Shown piece after piece: positions 1 through 10,787 of a stretch of 64,000 bases of DNA. The notes below the pieces were generated by a model. That model was given only the letters and a program-made list of their open reading frames with translations, did not search any database and was not told where the DNA came from. The number at the start of each line of letters is the position of its first letter. Positions within the stretch are counted from its first letter, which is position 1. This stretch comes from Bryum argenteum (Eukaryota > Streptophyta > Bryopsida > Bryales > Bryaceae), in contig CM073325.1 of NCBI GenBank assembly GCA_037043015.1, positions 15,603,001 to 15,667,000 of the forward strand, given 5' to 3'. Made by a program: the position numbers and the translations under genes.

Positions 1-206
1 GCTAAGAAGTTACATACATCTAACTCTAACCTCAGAACACATTGAGAGAGCTTGGAATCAAGCGTGGGTGTGGTTGTAAAAGATAAGGTTTCATGTAAAT
101 TCTGTGAAGTTCAACATTTTTGAAACAACATCTCCCCTCAACACCTTAACCGTAATGTAAAAAATTGCATGAGAAACTAAATTGGATTTCACATGATTGA
201 CTTGTA
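1..206. other. Unannotated flank of SINE copy A
   Basis: No gene or repeat structure is visible apart from the 13-bp target-site duplication of the downstream SINE at 194-206. Confidence 0.5.
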
Positions 207-567
207 GATAGATAGATAGAAACTCCGGTCCCTTTCTAAGGGGCCGGCGTGAATGAAGTGTCCGTTCGTAATGCTAATATCCCGATGGCCACCGGACAAG
301 GGGAAATTGGAACAATACTACTTCCCCCTCTCGAGGGAGGACACTATAACTACGCTAGTTTCTAGCCTAGTTACTAATGCCTTGAAGATACTTGACATAG
401 TATCCCCCCAAAGGGCTTTGAGGTACCCATACAACAAGGTCCAAAGACCCCCCACAATAGTTGGGTGGACTATAGTGGAGAGCACCACGCTGGCATGGGG
501 AATAGCACCCACGACCTCCTCATTGGGGGCCTAAGCCCTAACCACCAAGCCAAGGCTTGTGGTGCCT
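207..567 (-). mobile_element. tRNA-derived SINE, copy A (full length)
   Basis: About 361 bp, read on the minus strand. The 5' end (near 567) looks like a tRNA head: a box-A-like stretch TGGCTTGGTGGTTAGGGC and a box-B-like stretch that here reads GGTGCTATTCC, slightly decayed. The 3' end (near 207) finishes in a short CTAT tail. A 13-bp direct repeat, TGATTGACTTGTA, flanks it at 194-206 and 568-580. Two relatives occur at 29681-29954 and 44996-45352. The 93-codon frame on the plus strand inside it recurs in all copies because the SINE sequence recurs; it is not a gene. Confidence 0.8.
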
Positions 568-611
568 TGATTGACTTGTAATGATATGAAATGCCCCATG
601 TTTGAACATCC

Positions 612-1546
612 TTAACCCCTAAACTACCAAGGCCTCCGATTAGGAGATTTGCGATTTCGGGCAGGCTAAGTTAAGATGTTAAAAGTAATATTTTTGCCTA
701 AAATTTTTACTAGATGTTCCCTATACTACAAGGTGTATGTGGGAAAATTTGCAAAGTCAAACTCCACCTATGGATTTCTCAAACGCAAATTTTAGTTTTC
801 AGCCTTGGGGCGGGCAGAAAATAACTTTTTATTTATACATTTTTATTTATTTAAAAAAAAAAAAATCTTTTCTTGATTGATTTTGTACTAAGGTTTCCAA
901 GTGACCCAAGTTGAAACTTTTACCAATCCTACAAGGGCACCCTTCAAAAATTACAAGAGCTAGATTCAAAGTTTTCTTTGATAAATCAATTTTTTCTTTC
1001 AAAATTTGCCAAAATTTGAGATTTTGGAATTTTTTGAATTTCTTTTTTCTTGAAATTCACAATCTCAAGAAGGTATATACTCACCGTTCATTTTTCCCAT
1101 AAACCATATACAATAAACGTGGTGCATGTTTTACCAAATTTTTTATTTCTACCTTCTTGTAGTAAATAAATTGCATGAAGGTTCAAAAAGCAAAATGAGT
1201 GTCTAAAATTTTTCATGGGCATGCCCAACTTAGTTATATGCAAGGAAAAAAATATGAGCTAGATGTTTGAGGTAATAAGCATCACGTTTTCCTTTGCACA
1301 AAGTCGACTATGTTTGTTGGAAAAAAAACTGCATCAACTTTGAATGTTATGATCTTACAATTGGCTACGATCCAACGGTTGAAATTTCAGCCAATACCTC
1401 TAATAATAGTTCTCTTCAAGATCATACGGTTGAAAGTTTCAAAAACGTGTAAAAAATATTCTCACACTTCAAAATTTACAGGGTGGTATGGAATTGCAAT
1501 TTTGGAGTTTGGAGCTCACAAAACACCATGGTAGTTTAGGGGTTAA
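612..1546 (+). mobile_element. TTAA-ended inverted-repeat element (a), 935 bp
   Basis: Both ends carry the same inverted repeat, TTAACCCCTAAACTACCA, at 612-629 and 1529-1546. Inside are phrases that recur in other elements of this window, such as the stretch around 700-770 and the 'gatccaacggttgaaa' type stretch near 1368. Related copies lie at 56137-56939 (same orientation), 57216-58121 and 42510-43102 (reverse), and 63545-63930 (partial). No transposase is encoded. The flanks outside TTAA differ at the two sides, so TTAA itself may be the target-site duplication. Confidence 0.6.
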
Positions 1547-2696
1547 ACAAATATTGCCTTCACTAAAAGGAAGACCTTTTTTTCATTCTTCACTATATCG
1601 GCATGTTGAACTGGCATGTTGAACTACTGTTGAACTATCTGCATGTTGAACAATTGGCATCTCTATGTGTAGTGGCAAAGTTATGTCTTTATGTCTTTAT
1701 AGAAGCAAAAGGAAAAGACAATGGTATATTTGTGATATTTTTGAGCACTTACAAAATTAAATACAAGTTTAAAAGTTTAAATTTGACTGCAGACCTATAA
1801 CTGAGGACCCTACTCTATGTATGTATGAGATACATTCAAGGGTAATGAAATCTATAAAACAATAAGTTCTAATTGTTCGATTTCTTTTTTGAGAGAAAGC
1901 ATGGTTCCTTCATCTACCTGAAATAAGCCATACAATGTGGAACCATTGCCAAACAAGATTCCACTTGAACACTTGCTCATGTTTTATATATATATATATT
2001 AATTTTTTAATTTTTAATTTTTTAATTTTTAGATTGACTAGAAAGCTTAGAAAGTAGATTCCACTTGATCACTTGGTCATATTTCTACTTTGAAAATTTT
2101 CCTAGAAAGTCTGGAAAGTATTGTACCAATTATTTAATCAAACATAAAACTAAAAATATATGTGCACTCAATTACTTCATAGATTTTTTATTAAAGTATC
2201 AAATGTGTGTATTCAAAACTCTTGGATCTTTTATAACCCCTAAATTTTCCACTCTATGTTTAGCCAAAAGACGCTTATTAAAAAAAAAGTGTTCTACGTG
2301 AAAATGAAGGTAGGTTATTCGACTTTGATTTATAAGTTTTTTTGGGTACAATGTTATTGAGATGAACAACTTTTGAGTTGGTGACTTTTTCATTGCAATA
2401 AGTCTATTGGTAGAATTTCAAAGTGTGCATTAAATGGTAAACTCAATTGTAAAGCTACCATTGTTACAAGGACTACCTTCATTAACATGAATGCAATAAA
2501 TTCATACTTTTCTGTATGAGTATGCACTTTTTACTACATAGACTAGACTTGATATAAGACTCAACACAAGTGAATTCATCCAAAACAGAAATTTTGCCTC
2601 TTCAAAGCTGCTTCTTGCCATCCAAGATGTTGTTTTTCTACACTCTTGGAGCGTTTAGGGTTTACTACAATGCCTCAAGACTTGTAAAGCAACTCC
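1547..2696. other. AT-rich intergenic stretch, no gene seen
   Basis: No coding signal stands out. A low-complexity TA and T/A-run segment lies at about 1988-2033. Confidence 0.5.
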
Positions 2697-2698
2697 TA

Positions 2699-2868
2699 TA
2701 GTGGTGCTTGGATTAAATAAACGTTTTCGGACAGACAAAAACGTTGATCTTATCCAAGCGTTGACCATAACGAAAACAATGTCTCGTTGCAAAATAAAGG
2801 GACGGGGACATCGTTCTTAACTATAGACGTTGATCTTAACGAGGTTGATCTAATCCAGGGTACCACTG
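2699..2868 (+). mobile_element. Small mariner-like MITE, copy 1
   Basis: A 170-bp sequence with imperfect terminal inverted repeats (consensus CAGTGGTNCNTGGATTA) that is repeated in inverse orientation at 36733-36894. A TA dinucleotide precedes the left end; the right-hand TA has mutated to TG. TIRs beginning CAGT next to TA are typical of Tc1/mariner or Stowaway-type MITEs. It encodes nothing. Confidence 0.65.
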
Positions 2869-3359
2869 TGATTAATTTGAGATTTATAATATTGTTTATC
2901 AAACTCTTAGGTGGAAGTTTCTCGATTGAAATAAATAATGTTGCTAGTAGACAAAGAAAAAAAAACACAAAATCCATGACAAGTTGGGTTTCGCTATGGA
3001 AATGTTTGCCCACCAACCCCCCACCAATCTAGTAAATTTCAATTTATTTTTTAACTTCGACTCCGAATAGAATCAACAAAACACGAAATAATGAAACAAA
3101 CCGACAGCTCCTCCAGAAGTAAAGTACACCAGACAAAAAGCAAGCTTATAGTACAGTACAGGGACACAAACTCTTTACGTACTTCGAGTACTGTAAGAAG
3201 AAGAAAAATTCAAAACTCATGAATATGTATGTACCTTATTCCAACCCTACAACCGAGGCACGATATCGACAAACACCCACTTCAATGCAGCACTTGCAAA
3301 TCTTATTGGAAAATGCACGATGTCCAGTTCAAAAATATGGTACATGTTCCAAGCCTCTC
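2869..3359. other. Intergenic stretch, no gene seen
   Basis: Short open frames on both strands around 2750-3030 mostly overlap the MITE and have no recognisable product. Nothing else is visible. Confidence 0.5.
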
Positions 3360-3361
3360 TA

Positions 3362-3750
3362 AGGTAGAATGCCCTTAAACCGCTCAAATAAGAGATTCAG
3401 CATGGTTGTGGACATCGTGTGTATTGTTTGTAATTTTTCTTCGATGGAGAAACAAGAGGGAGAGTGAATGCAAAAATTTCCAGAATTAAATAGCAAAAGA
3501 TGAATTTACCACAAATTTTTGAAGTCAAAAGTGTACATGACCTTAAACCGCTCAGTAGACTCTCCTTTGTGGCGGGTCACGCATGTAGCAAAAACCGTGC
3601 AAAAAGATTCCAGATCAAGTCACTATGAACCCTCAGATTTCAGAATATTCTTTTTTGCCGTGGGTGCAAAAAGGTCCAGGCCATGGGCGGTTTAACAGGC
3701 AGTCTAGCATGCGCTTCAGGGGGGCCGAACGGTTTAAGGGCATTCTACCT
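3362..3750 (+). mobile_element. 389-bp TA-flanked MITE, copy 1
   Basis: It begins AGGTAGAATGCCCTTAAACC and ends with the exact inverse. TA stands directly outside both ends (3360-3361 and 3751-3752), which suggests a Tc1/mariner-type target-site duplication. A second copy of identical length lies at 62609-62997 and differs by only about two or three bases as read by eye. The motif CCTTAAACCGCTCA also recurs inside the element near 3541. Confidence 0.8.
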
Positions 3751-3752
3751 TA

Positions 3753-4531
3753 GTACTGTACAAGAGTAGAACATTCACACTCTCTCCGTGCTTACTTGCT
3801 TGCCGTGAGTCGGCAGCCAAAGTACCTCGTGTGCAAGGTACTGTGCACTAATGCCTTCACACACACATTCATGAGAAACGCCTGTCAGCCTTGAGCTGTA
3901 GATGTCGCTATGACTCAATCATCAGCATCAAGCACAATTGTGGATTGTGGAAAACATACACAGACGTAGTAAAAGAAAGTAAAATCTTCACCAATACAAA
4001 GTAAGATAGTGGCACCTAAAATTATTACTTCTTTGCTGATGCGTCTCTTTTTCTAATATCAGAATTGATGAATCGTGCATGAGGAGGAATGCAACTCACT
4101 AGAGAATGTTTGCTTTCGTTAGTATATGCAGAAAATTAACAAGTCAGAGTAGAGCTTCAAGATAAACCCGATTTTATTCTGTTTCATCTACGGGAACAGT
4201 TTCATGTTCCAGAAGTCTCATCTCCTAAAACTGGGCTAGAGAGCAGAGTTATTACGCCACCTGATTACATGGCTCTACCTTAGAGACAGAAAAAACATTG
4301 CTCTCTCATCATTTGTATTAGTCCTTTGAGATACTGCAATCACCCTTTGAGATATGAGACCACATGGAAATGTAATCAGCTAATCAGTAATGAAATTGAT
4401 AACGATGGCGTCATTTCTGTGATTCCTGTTGCAAACGTATGAATGATGTACTCTGACCTGAGTATGCAACAGAAACTTGGTAAGGTAAGGCTCTTCTCCT
4501 TTAAGTAGTACCATGGGAGCAATTCACGAAG
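3753..4531. other. 3' flank of the 12-exon gene, no further gene seen
   Basis: This stretch lies downstream of the minus-strand gene that stops at 4532. On the minus strand an AATAAA-type signal reads at about 4177-4172, a possible polyadenylation signal. No other coding region is recognisable. Confidence 0.4.
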
Positions 4532-7500
4532 TTAGTTGCTTTGACGGTCTTGATCGATATCCTCCTCGCACATGATCTGCTTTCGGAAAGCATCCTCGTC
4601 CCTGATAAGGCTCGGAATTGTCCATGAACCCAACAAGTGCACGGACTTGCTCCCACCTGCCACAAACATTTGAAGAAGTGTTCCATAAGCCACTTTAGCG
4701 AGAGAGAGAGAGAGACAGAGAGCAATAAATGAGGTCGTCGTCGTTACCTTCTTTTACAGCCTCCTCACAGCGTTTCTCATACTTGGCTCGAATGTTGGGT
4801 TCCAAGCCTTCCAGAAGTTGTTGATACTTGACTTCACTCTTTCCAATAAATTCAGCCTGCACATCAGTTAGTTGTCCCAGACATCAAACATCTGCAGAGT
4901 CATAAGAATGAATCACTAGCAGAAAAAAGTAGGAAAACTGTCCAGTGCGAGAACACTTCATACCTTTGTTTACAATTGTTTGAGTCATCGAGGACAGTCT
5001 TAATGGACAGTAGTGAATTTCTCCTAGTGAATCTGAAGCAGAAGAGAGTGAAGTAGATGAGAGTGAGTGATGAGACGAAGACTTACAAGCATGGCAGGGG
5101 CCTCACGAGGTCCATAAGTGTATGAAAACATACGAAGTACGTTGAAGCTGTTCTTTCCTACATCTTCCTGCACATACAGTCACGTACTTCTTGCTGTAAT
5201 TCGCGAACCAGTTTTCAACACAAAGAGCCGTAGGTTTAAGTATAACCACCTCGTAGTCGAACCTGCCATATCCAAAGACAACATATATATATTATATCGA
5301 TTCCATGACAAGATGAAACAAGCATCATGACTGCAGATTCGTCGTGCAAATCCAAACTCATGGTCTCAAGTTTCACTTACAGATCATCGGCTATCTCCAC
5401 AAGAAGCTCCGAAACAGAAAGAAACTCGTAGTGAGCCTCATTGACCTGTTGCAATACAAAAATTACCAACTGTGTAGAAGAAGTATGAAAGAAAAAGACT
5501 AAGAATGTGTGTGAGAGAGAGAGATTGAGCACCAACCGGTTCGTTGCGTAAGCCATACAAAAGAAGGTTCAGTATACGATAGTCGAATGATTTGAGACGA
5601 ATAGCCTGCAAAACGTCCTCAATCTTGACCTGTTGCAACCAACACCGCTTGATACATGGGACATTGCAGCACCTCAATTGGCAATATTTCACGAAGAAGG
5701 CCCTAGGGGTCAGGATTTAATGAAAAAAGAGAGGGTAATTATGATGTCATAAGAAACAAGGTCTGCTCCGTAATGGCATAAAAGGTACCATTTTGGAGAG
5801 GCTACTAAAAATGGCCATTTTCGTAACAAGATCTCAGTTTTGATGATGTCAAAATGGCACTTTACAATTTGAATTGCCATTTTCAGTTGAATTTCCCAGA
5901 TTAGCTTCATCGTGCACCTGTCTAAAACGCACTGGAATAATATCGAACTTGCCTCTTTTCTATTCGAGAGAGCGGTACAAAGTGACTGCTCCAAGCGCCA
6001 ATACTCAACACCGTCCTTGAGCTCGTCTTCAATCCTACACTCGAAAACAGATGATTCATCCCACACCACCAGTAATTATCTATAACCGAGGTATGATTAT
6101 GAAACTAACTCTTCTGATTGAAAGCATGTTGTAGGTGATGACATTGACGGTCTACTCGATACAGTGTTCATACCGCTTTGTAAGGAGATTACTCGCAAGG
6201 AGTATTGCTCGTAGTCCTGCAAATGGATCCTTTCCTAGTCCATGTGCAGGTTTTGAGTCCCCCATCACTAATAGTTGATCTTCATTCTCCTCATCCAGCT
6301 GTGTGTAACCACAATCAATCTCTCGGTTAAGAACCTCCCCAAAGTAAAAGACACGAGATTACATCTGGGGTAGAAGAAACCTGATATATGAACGATTCGA
6401 CGAAGACGAGCACTGGGAGATGGCGAAAGATATGAACAGGGTTGTGCACGTCCATATCGTGGAACATAAAATACGATCTGCACTGCCATCACCAAGCCCG
6501 TAAACATCAAACCATGAAAACTTAGGGAACTCAAGAGGTTGACTACGATGTACTCTTAGTTTGCAGGTTGCTTACGAAGTCTTCCAGTGTAGATCGAGCT
6601 CGTTCCATGCTCTTAAAACTGACCATACACTTCAAAGCACCGCTTCTTTGTTGTTGTTGTTGTTGTTGAGTAGGCACTGTTTGTTCAGTGGCCTTTTGAG
6701 GAATTGGTATCACTTCTGCTACAGTTTGTGATTTACGTTGAGGCTTGCTATCAGAAACTGCAAAGACAATCACGCGCTTCTTCATCGACGAATATAGTAA
6801 GATCTAGAGAATGTGAACATGCGGTTGTAAATAGTAAACGTCTTTTTATAATCCAATTTCAATAATCTAGTTAAGCCTCACAATGGCAAGATTCCACAAA
6901 AAGGATTATAATTCAGTAAAAGGATGATCTCACACGGACAGTGATATTGAATAGATGCATTGGGTGCTCTATAATGGCACAGGAGGAGTCATTTTGGAAG
7001 CATAACCGAAAATGCCACCATATTGGTATGTCAGAATGGCGCTTAAATTCAACAGAATTGCCCATATTTACACTTGAAAGACATTGCAATGAAGACTCTG
7101 AGGAGATACAAACAGCACCTGAGGGATGTGCCATTTCGTCAAATAACGTCGACGCCATCATCTGTCGACATACAAGCAAAAGTATCTGTCAAAAGAATCA
7201 TTTTCAAACTCCTCTTCGTGGGCCAGCCGGAGAAAGGGAGGGACATCATGCGTGAAAATTGTTGATGAAATGCGAATAAGTTACAGAAAGATCAACGAAG
7301 AGAAACCCACCTTCGGAACCGCATCTGTTAAGGCTGCACACAGTCTCTCCATCTCCGCAGAGCTCTTGCCTGACTCGCCCTGCAACCCGGAAACTTTTCG
7401 ATCATGCCATTGAGCACTAAACCCTAAACCCCTGATCGCTCGCACAGAGTTAACTATCAAGCATACACAGAGAGTGTTCAATTTCTTATAACACCTACTG

Positions 7501-7692
7501 ATCATCAAACCCTAAATTCCGATCGGTCCCCACAAGTGGCGATACAATCATGGAACTGGCAGAGACGATTACCAGGAGCAGGAGAAACTCGGCGAGAAAT
7601 CGGTTGGTCGGAGCATCGGAGGTGGCGATGGCGTGCATTTGTAGAAGACGTAGATGGCCATGAACCACTTGCAGATGCTCCAATGCCTCCAT
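4532..7692 (-). CDS. Conserved plant protein of unknown function (12 exons)
   Basis: I assembled 12 exons (minus strand): 7692-7573, 7379-7307, 6757-6576, 6482-6381, 6298-6174, 6034-5953, 5629-5537, 5445-5381, 5262-5250, 5167-5087, 4856-4748, 4656-4532. Together they give about 389 residues. Residues 1-64 are helical; 95-101 are a glutamine run; then follow blocks typical of a conserved eukaryotic protein: LEDFCRSYFMFHDMD (from about 122), GVEYWRLEQSLCTAL, IRLKSFDYRILNLLLYGLR, ELLVEIADDLFDYE, NSFNVLRMF, KYEKRCEEA and LGSWTIPSLIRDE near the C terminus. I see no signal peptide, membrane segment or catalytic motif, and I cannot name the family; it resembles uncharacterised plant proteins. Nearly all junctions are GT-AG and keep frame. 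The exon 2 end (7307 or 7311) is uncertain: only 7307 keeps frame. One intron uses GC-AG and one exon is 13 nt. The start is the first ATG of the frame that feeds exon 2. PSBO copy 1 lies 785 bp upstream on the same strand. Confidence 0.85.
5250..5262 (-). other. 13-nt microexon of the 12-exon gene
   Basis: The exon GTTCGACTACGAG lies between an AG at 5264-5263 and a GT at 5249-5248. It joins a phase-2 upstream exon (ending CT at 5381) to a phase-0 downstream exon (5167), giving DDL-FDYE-EDV. Skipping it would shift the frame. Confidence 0.75.
5951..5952 (-). other. Non-canonical GC splice donor
   Basis: After the exon ending AGAAAAGAG the intron begins GCAAGT, the usual consensus context of GC-AG introns. 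The next exon starts at 5629 after CAG, and both flanking exons are in phase 0. Confidence 0.75.
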
Positions 7693-8476
7693 CTTAAAAA
7701 TCCTTCGAATCGAAATGCTGCCGCTGGCCCGACGAGCCCGCTGCTACGCTGTAGACGTGATGCAATGCTTTACAATGGAGACCCAGGAGGCGAGTATCCA
7801 AACATACAAATGGATTCTTCATCCAACTAACACCCCAAGAAGTCCAAGCCAAGGCTGCCAAGATGCATCGCTTGAGGTATCGAATTTAGAAAAGACAACG
7901 CAGATAAAGTACGTCTTACACAAGCTCTCCTCTTATGCACTTCTCTTGTGCACAATCTCTTCCTACACACTACGGAGGCTGCATTTAAGTCAAATGTAAA
8001 TTCAGTTTGTGCCCTATGACCGTTTGTAATTTGTTTTGCAAAATCCGTGCTCTTCGTAGAAATGGCTGAAAAGTCAATTGGCTTCACAGTAACAGAGAAA
8101 TTTGGTTCCATTCTCCAAACTCTCTGCGTAAGAAGATTTGCAGAATAGAAGACTCCGATTACAGATAACAATCATAGGAGAGCTAATAAGTAACACACAA
8201 ACATGAACAACATTCAACTTATGAGATAAGTTCCGTGATGTGACGAGACAGATAGCGCAAGAGATAGATGGAAACCGCAACTCCGTGAGAATTATCGAAA
8301 TCACCGCAATATTGCCAAATGGGAAGACAAAGGAGCGTCATCTTTTACGGTACCATGCATGGGAAATCGGCTAATTGAACATTTATGGATAAAAGAGAGT
8401 ACAGTACAGATGAGGGCTTTGTTGGAGTATTGACAATCAAAACTGAAGGTAGATGTTCTAGTCGCTATTGATCACT
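7693..8476. other. Spacer between PSBO copy 1 and the 12-exon gene
   Basis: It contains the 3' untranslated region of PSBO copy 1 (upper part) and the presumed promoter of the 12-exon gene (lower part), both minus strand. Part of the upper half aligns with the 3' flank of PSBO copy 2 (short shared phrases such as CAATTAG and GCATGG), but with many differences. A minus-strand open frame of 114 codons at 7827-8171 has no recognisable product and I do not call it. Confidence 0.5.
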
Positions 8477-9613
8477 CTATTCTACCTGGGCGTAAAAGAT
8501 ACCCTCGATCTTCACTTCCTTGGGTGCCTTGGAACCCAAATCCGTATCAGAGGGCTGGATGCTCTCGAATGTTCCGGCGATCTCGCCCGTGCCCGCATCC
8601 GACTTTGCGATGCTGAATGTCACGGTGCCCTCCAGCGCTGCCGTGTTCTTCTGGTTCTCCTTCGCCAGCTCCTCCTCGTCACCAGCCCCACCCGCAGGCA
8701 ATGCCACGGCGTTATCATACCCGGTGGATCCACCCCGCCCCTTGGGGTCCAGGAACGACGACCCTCTGTACGATGGCACCAAAAACTTCCCCGAGAACGC
8801 CTCCGGCGATCCCTCCGCCACCAATTCCTTCACTGTGAACAGAAACGGCACCCTCTCGCCTCCCGGCAGCTGCACTGTCACCGCCGCATAGTCGATGCCG
8901 TCCTTCTCCTCGAACCGAACCTTCCCGTCCGCGCCCACCGAGAATGGCCCCTCGATCTCGTCCAGCGTGTATGTCAGCCTCGTCATCAGCTTCGTGTCCT
9001 GGAACCCCTCGCTGCCGCCCTTGAATGTCGACTCGGCCTTCACCGTGAACGATGTCGGCTCCATGCACAGCTTCTTCATCGTGTAGCTCCCGGCCTTCAG
9101 GGCGAACTTGTCCGACCCTCCTGCGATGATCGGGCACTGGTTGGCAGTTCCCGATCCCTTCACCTCATTGTATGTCTGGCTCACCACCTCGTCGTACGTC
9201 ATCCTCGCGGGGTTTCCCTCAGCAAGAGCTCCCTGCAGCCCAATTCAGACCAATCATCCACTGCTAGCCACCATCCAATTCTATATTCATGCTAGACTAC
9301 TTCTTCTCACGTTATCTCCTCATGGTGAATATCCATAATGTGACTATATGATTTCAGCCATGCAGGCATGTGGGGGCAAGCATGGTCAGGGACAGTCAAG
9401 CTGCGATGGGTGTAGAGTCAATGCACATACCCCGGCAACGAGGGCAGACGAAGCGAGCACGATGGCGGCGGCCTTGGCGCCATCGACGATGCTCCTCACA
9501 TTCTCTTCCAAGCTGCACGACACTCGAGACGCGACGGGCTTCAATCCGAAGGCGCTGCTGACGGAGACGGGGCGAGCGGTCTTGTCGAGCTTGGAGGACG
9601 AGGCAGCCAACGA
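8477..9613. repeat. Homogenised segment of the inverted PSBO pair (copy 1 side)
   Basis: Read on the minus strand, this segment matches 25868-27004 without a difference that I can see, intron included; alternative-frame translations of exon 2 in both copies are identical too. The first 42 coding bases just outside it differ at six positions. Confidence 0.8.
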
Positions 9614-9655
9614 AGCCGAGACCTTGCACCCAACGGAGGCAACGGAAGCCGCCAT
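8477..9655 (-). CDS. PSBO: Oxygen-evolving enhancer protein 1 (PsbO), copy 1
   Basis: This is the 33-kDa extrinsic subunit that stabilises the manganese cluster of photosystem II on the lumenal side of the thylakoid. Exon 1 is 9655-9431 (75 codons), exon 2 is 9232-8477 (251 codons plus TAG); the 198-bp intron is GT-AG, phase 0. The 326-residue precursor has a Ser/Ala-rich chloroplast transit region (about 1-50), a hydrophobic thylakoid-transfer segment (about 59-75) and an ALA|E cleavage site after residue 79, which leaves 247 residues, the usual mature length. The disulfide cysteines are present (NQCP and KKLC, precursor 108 and 131), as are [55 protein letters not shown] and [13 protein letters not shown] chose the ATG at 9655 because copy 2 has the matching MATSVASV start; an in-frame ATG at 9727 is upstream. 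Residue 3 is Ala here and Thr in copy 2; the rest is identical. Confidence 0.97.
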
Positions 9656-9990
9656 AGCTGCCGAATTGTTGCAAACTATGCTGCACACACGCACACACAC
9701 GATTGCCGCAAGAGCAGGAGGAAACATGAAATAAGTATCTCAGGCTGCGGGTATGGGTGCCCCACGGATTTGGGGTGAGGGGTATTGGATAAGGGGCGGG
9801 ACTTGGGTCATTGGGTATTGGTGCAAGCTGGGATAAAGGCCCAGTAAGATTGCAGCATTGTGGGTTCAAGGCAATTTGGGATCTTCAGTGCTCGGTATGG
9901 CGTTCATTGGTCGTTTCATCCCGCTACATTCATCTATTCAGATGGCGATTCTCATGTTTGCCTTTAAAATCTGATTGATGGAGGCTTCTG
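9656..9990 (-). promoter_or_regulatory. PSBO copy 1 upstream region with I-box and CCAAT-like sequence
   Basis: At 9784-9799 the plus strand reads ATTGGATAAGGGGCGG; on the coding strand that is CCGCCCCTTATCCAAT. The same 16-base block stands in front of copy 2 at 25705-25720, while the surroundings have diverged. GATAAG is the I-box of light-regulated plant genes, and ATTGG is a CCAAT box. The block is about 130 bp upstream of the start codon. Confidence 0.5.
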
Positions 9991-10077
9991 ATCAAAGAAG
10001 GTGATTGCAGGTGATCAAAATGAGGAATTCAATTTCGATTGAAGCAGGTGATTGTTGCAAGAGCTTGGATCATCTAA

Positions 10078-10379
10078 GAGCCACTTTATACTTGGGGCCG
10101 GATTGAGGGCCGGCCCCAATTTTTCAAATTTCAACCAATAGGATGGCTCGATTCTTTCAAATCGGGCCCAAGGGCTTTATACTATGGCCCGACCGGAATT
10201 TTAGTATATCCTATGTGGCATCCTATGTGGCAGTGTTTTGGTGCCAAAATGTTCGGGCCTAAGTGATGCAATTGGGACAAGGTTTACCCTAGCCCGAACT
10301 TCCCGAACTTGGGCCTGATCTCTGGCCGTTGAATCCGGCCGACTCTCCGCCTGGCCCCAACCTGTGTATAAAGTGGCCC
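10078..10379. mobile_element. Tourist-like MITE, first of an abutting pair
   Basis: A 302-bp element with ends GAGCCACTTTATAC / GTATAAAGTGGCCC (one mismatch). TAA stands directly outside at 10075-10077 and 10380-10382, which fits the 3-bp target-site duplication of PIF/Harbinger (Tourist) elements. There is no coding capacity. Confidence 0.75.
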
Positions 10380-10382
10380 TAA

Positions 10383-10784
10383 GAGCATGCCCAACCCGCA
10401 CTGTGGGCCGAAGAGTGGAGCCAAATTGGAGTGTGACGAACCCCAACCTACACTTTATCCCTGTAACCCGCTTGGTTCCAGCCCACACTTTATCCCTCCA
10501 ACCCGGTCAAGAGGGTTGAGGTCTCCTTAATTCTAGAACACTCCAAGTTATCCCGTGCCTTCATTCACATTTTAGCATCCCCATTAACCAATGCAAGAGT
10601 GCCACACGACAGAGAGTTTATAGGCAAAGAATAACTTCTATTATAATCTACTGACAAGCCATGTGATTGGTGAGAGGCTTTTTTCCGTGACTTGGGGTAG
10701 GGGTGCAACGCCCGCCCGAGCGGCGCCTGTAGGATTTTCGTGCAGTTGACCGGCCCGACTTGGCACATGGAGTTGGGCATGCTC
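10383..10784. mobile_element. Tourist-like MITE, second of an abutting pair
   Basis: A 402-bp element with perfect 13-bp ends GAGCATGCCCAAC / GTTGGGCATGCTC. It is flanked by TAA at 10380-10382 and 10785-10787; the left TAA is shared with the preceding MITE. Its ends resemble, but are not the same as, those of the element at 62398-63091. Confidence 0.75.
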
Positions 10785-10787
10785 TAA

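Noticed and set aside
253..534. 93-codon open frame, with close copies at 29729 and 45039
   Set aside because: It lies wholly inside the SINE and on its opposite strand; the shared sequence is due to the repeat.
8468..9295. Long plus-strand frame over PSBO copy 1, and its mirror frames over copy 2
   Set aside because: These are shadows of GC-rich PSBO coding sequence in other frames and strands.
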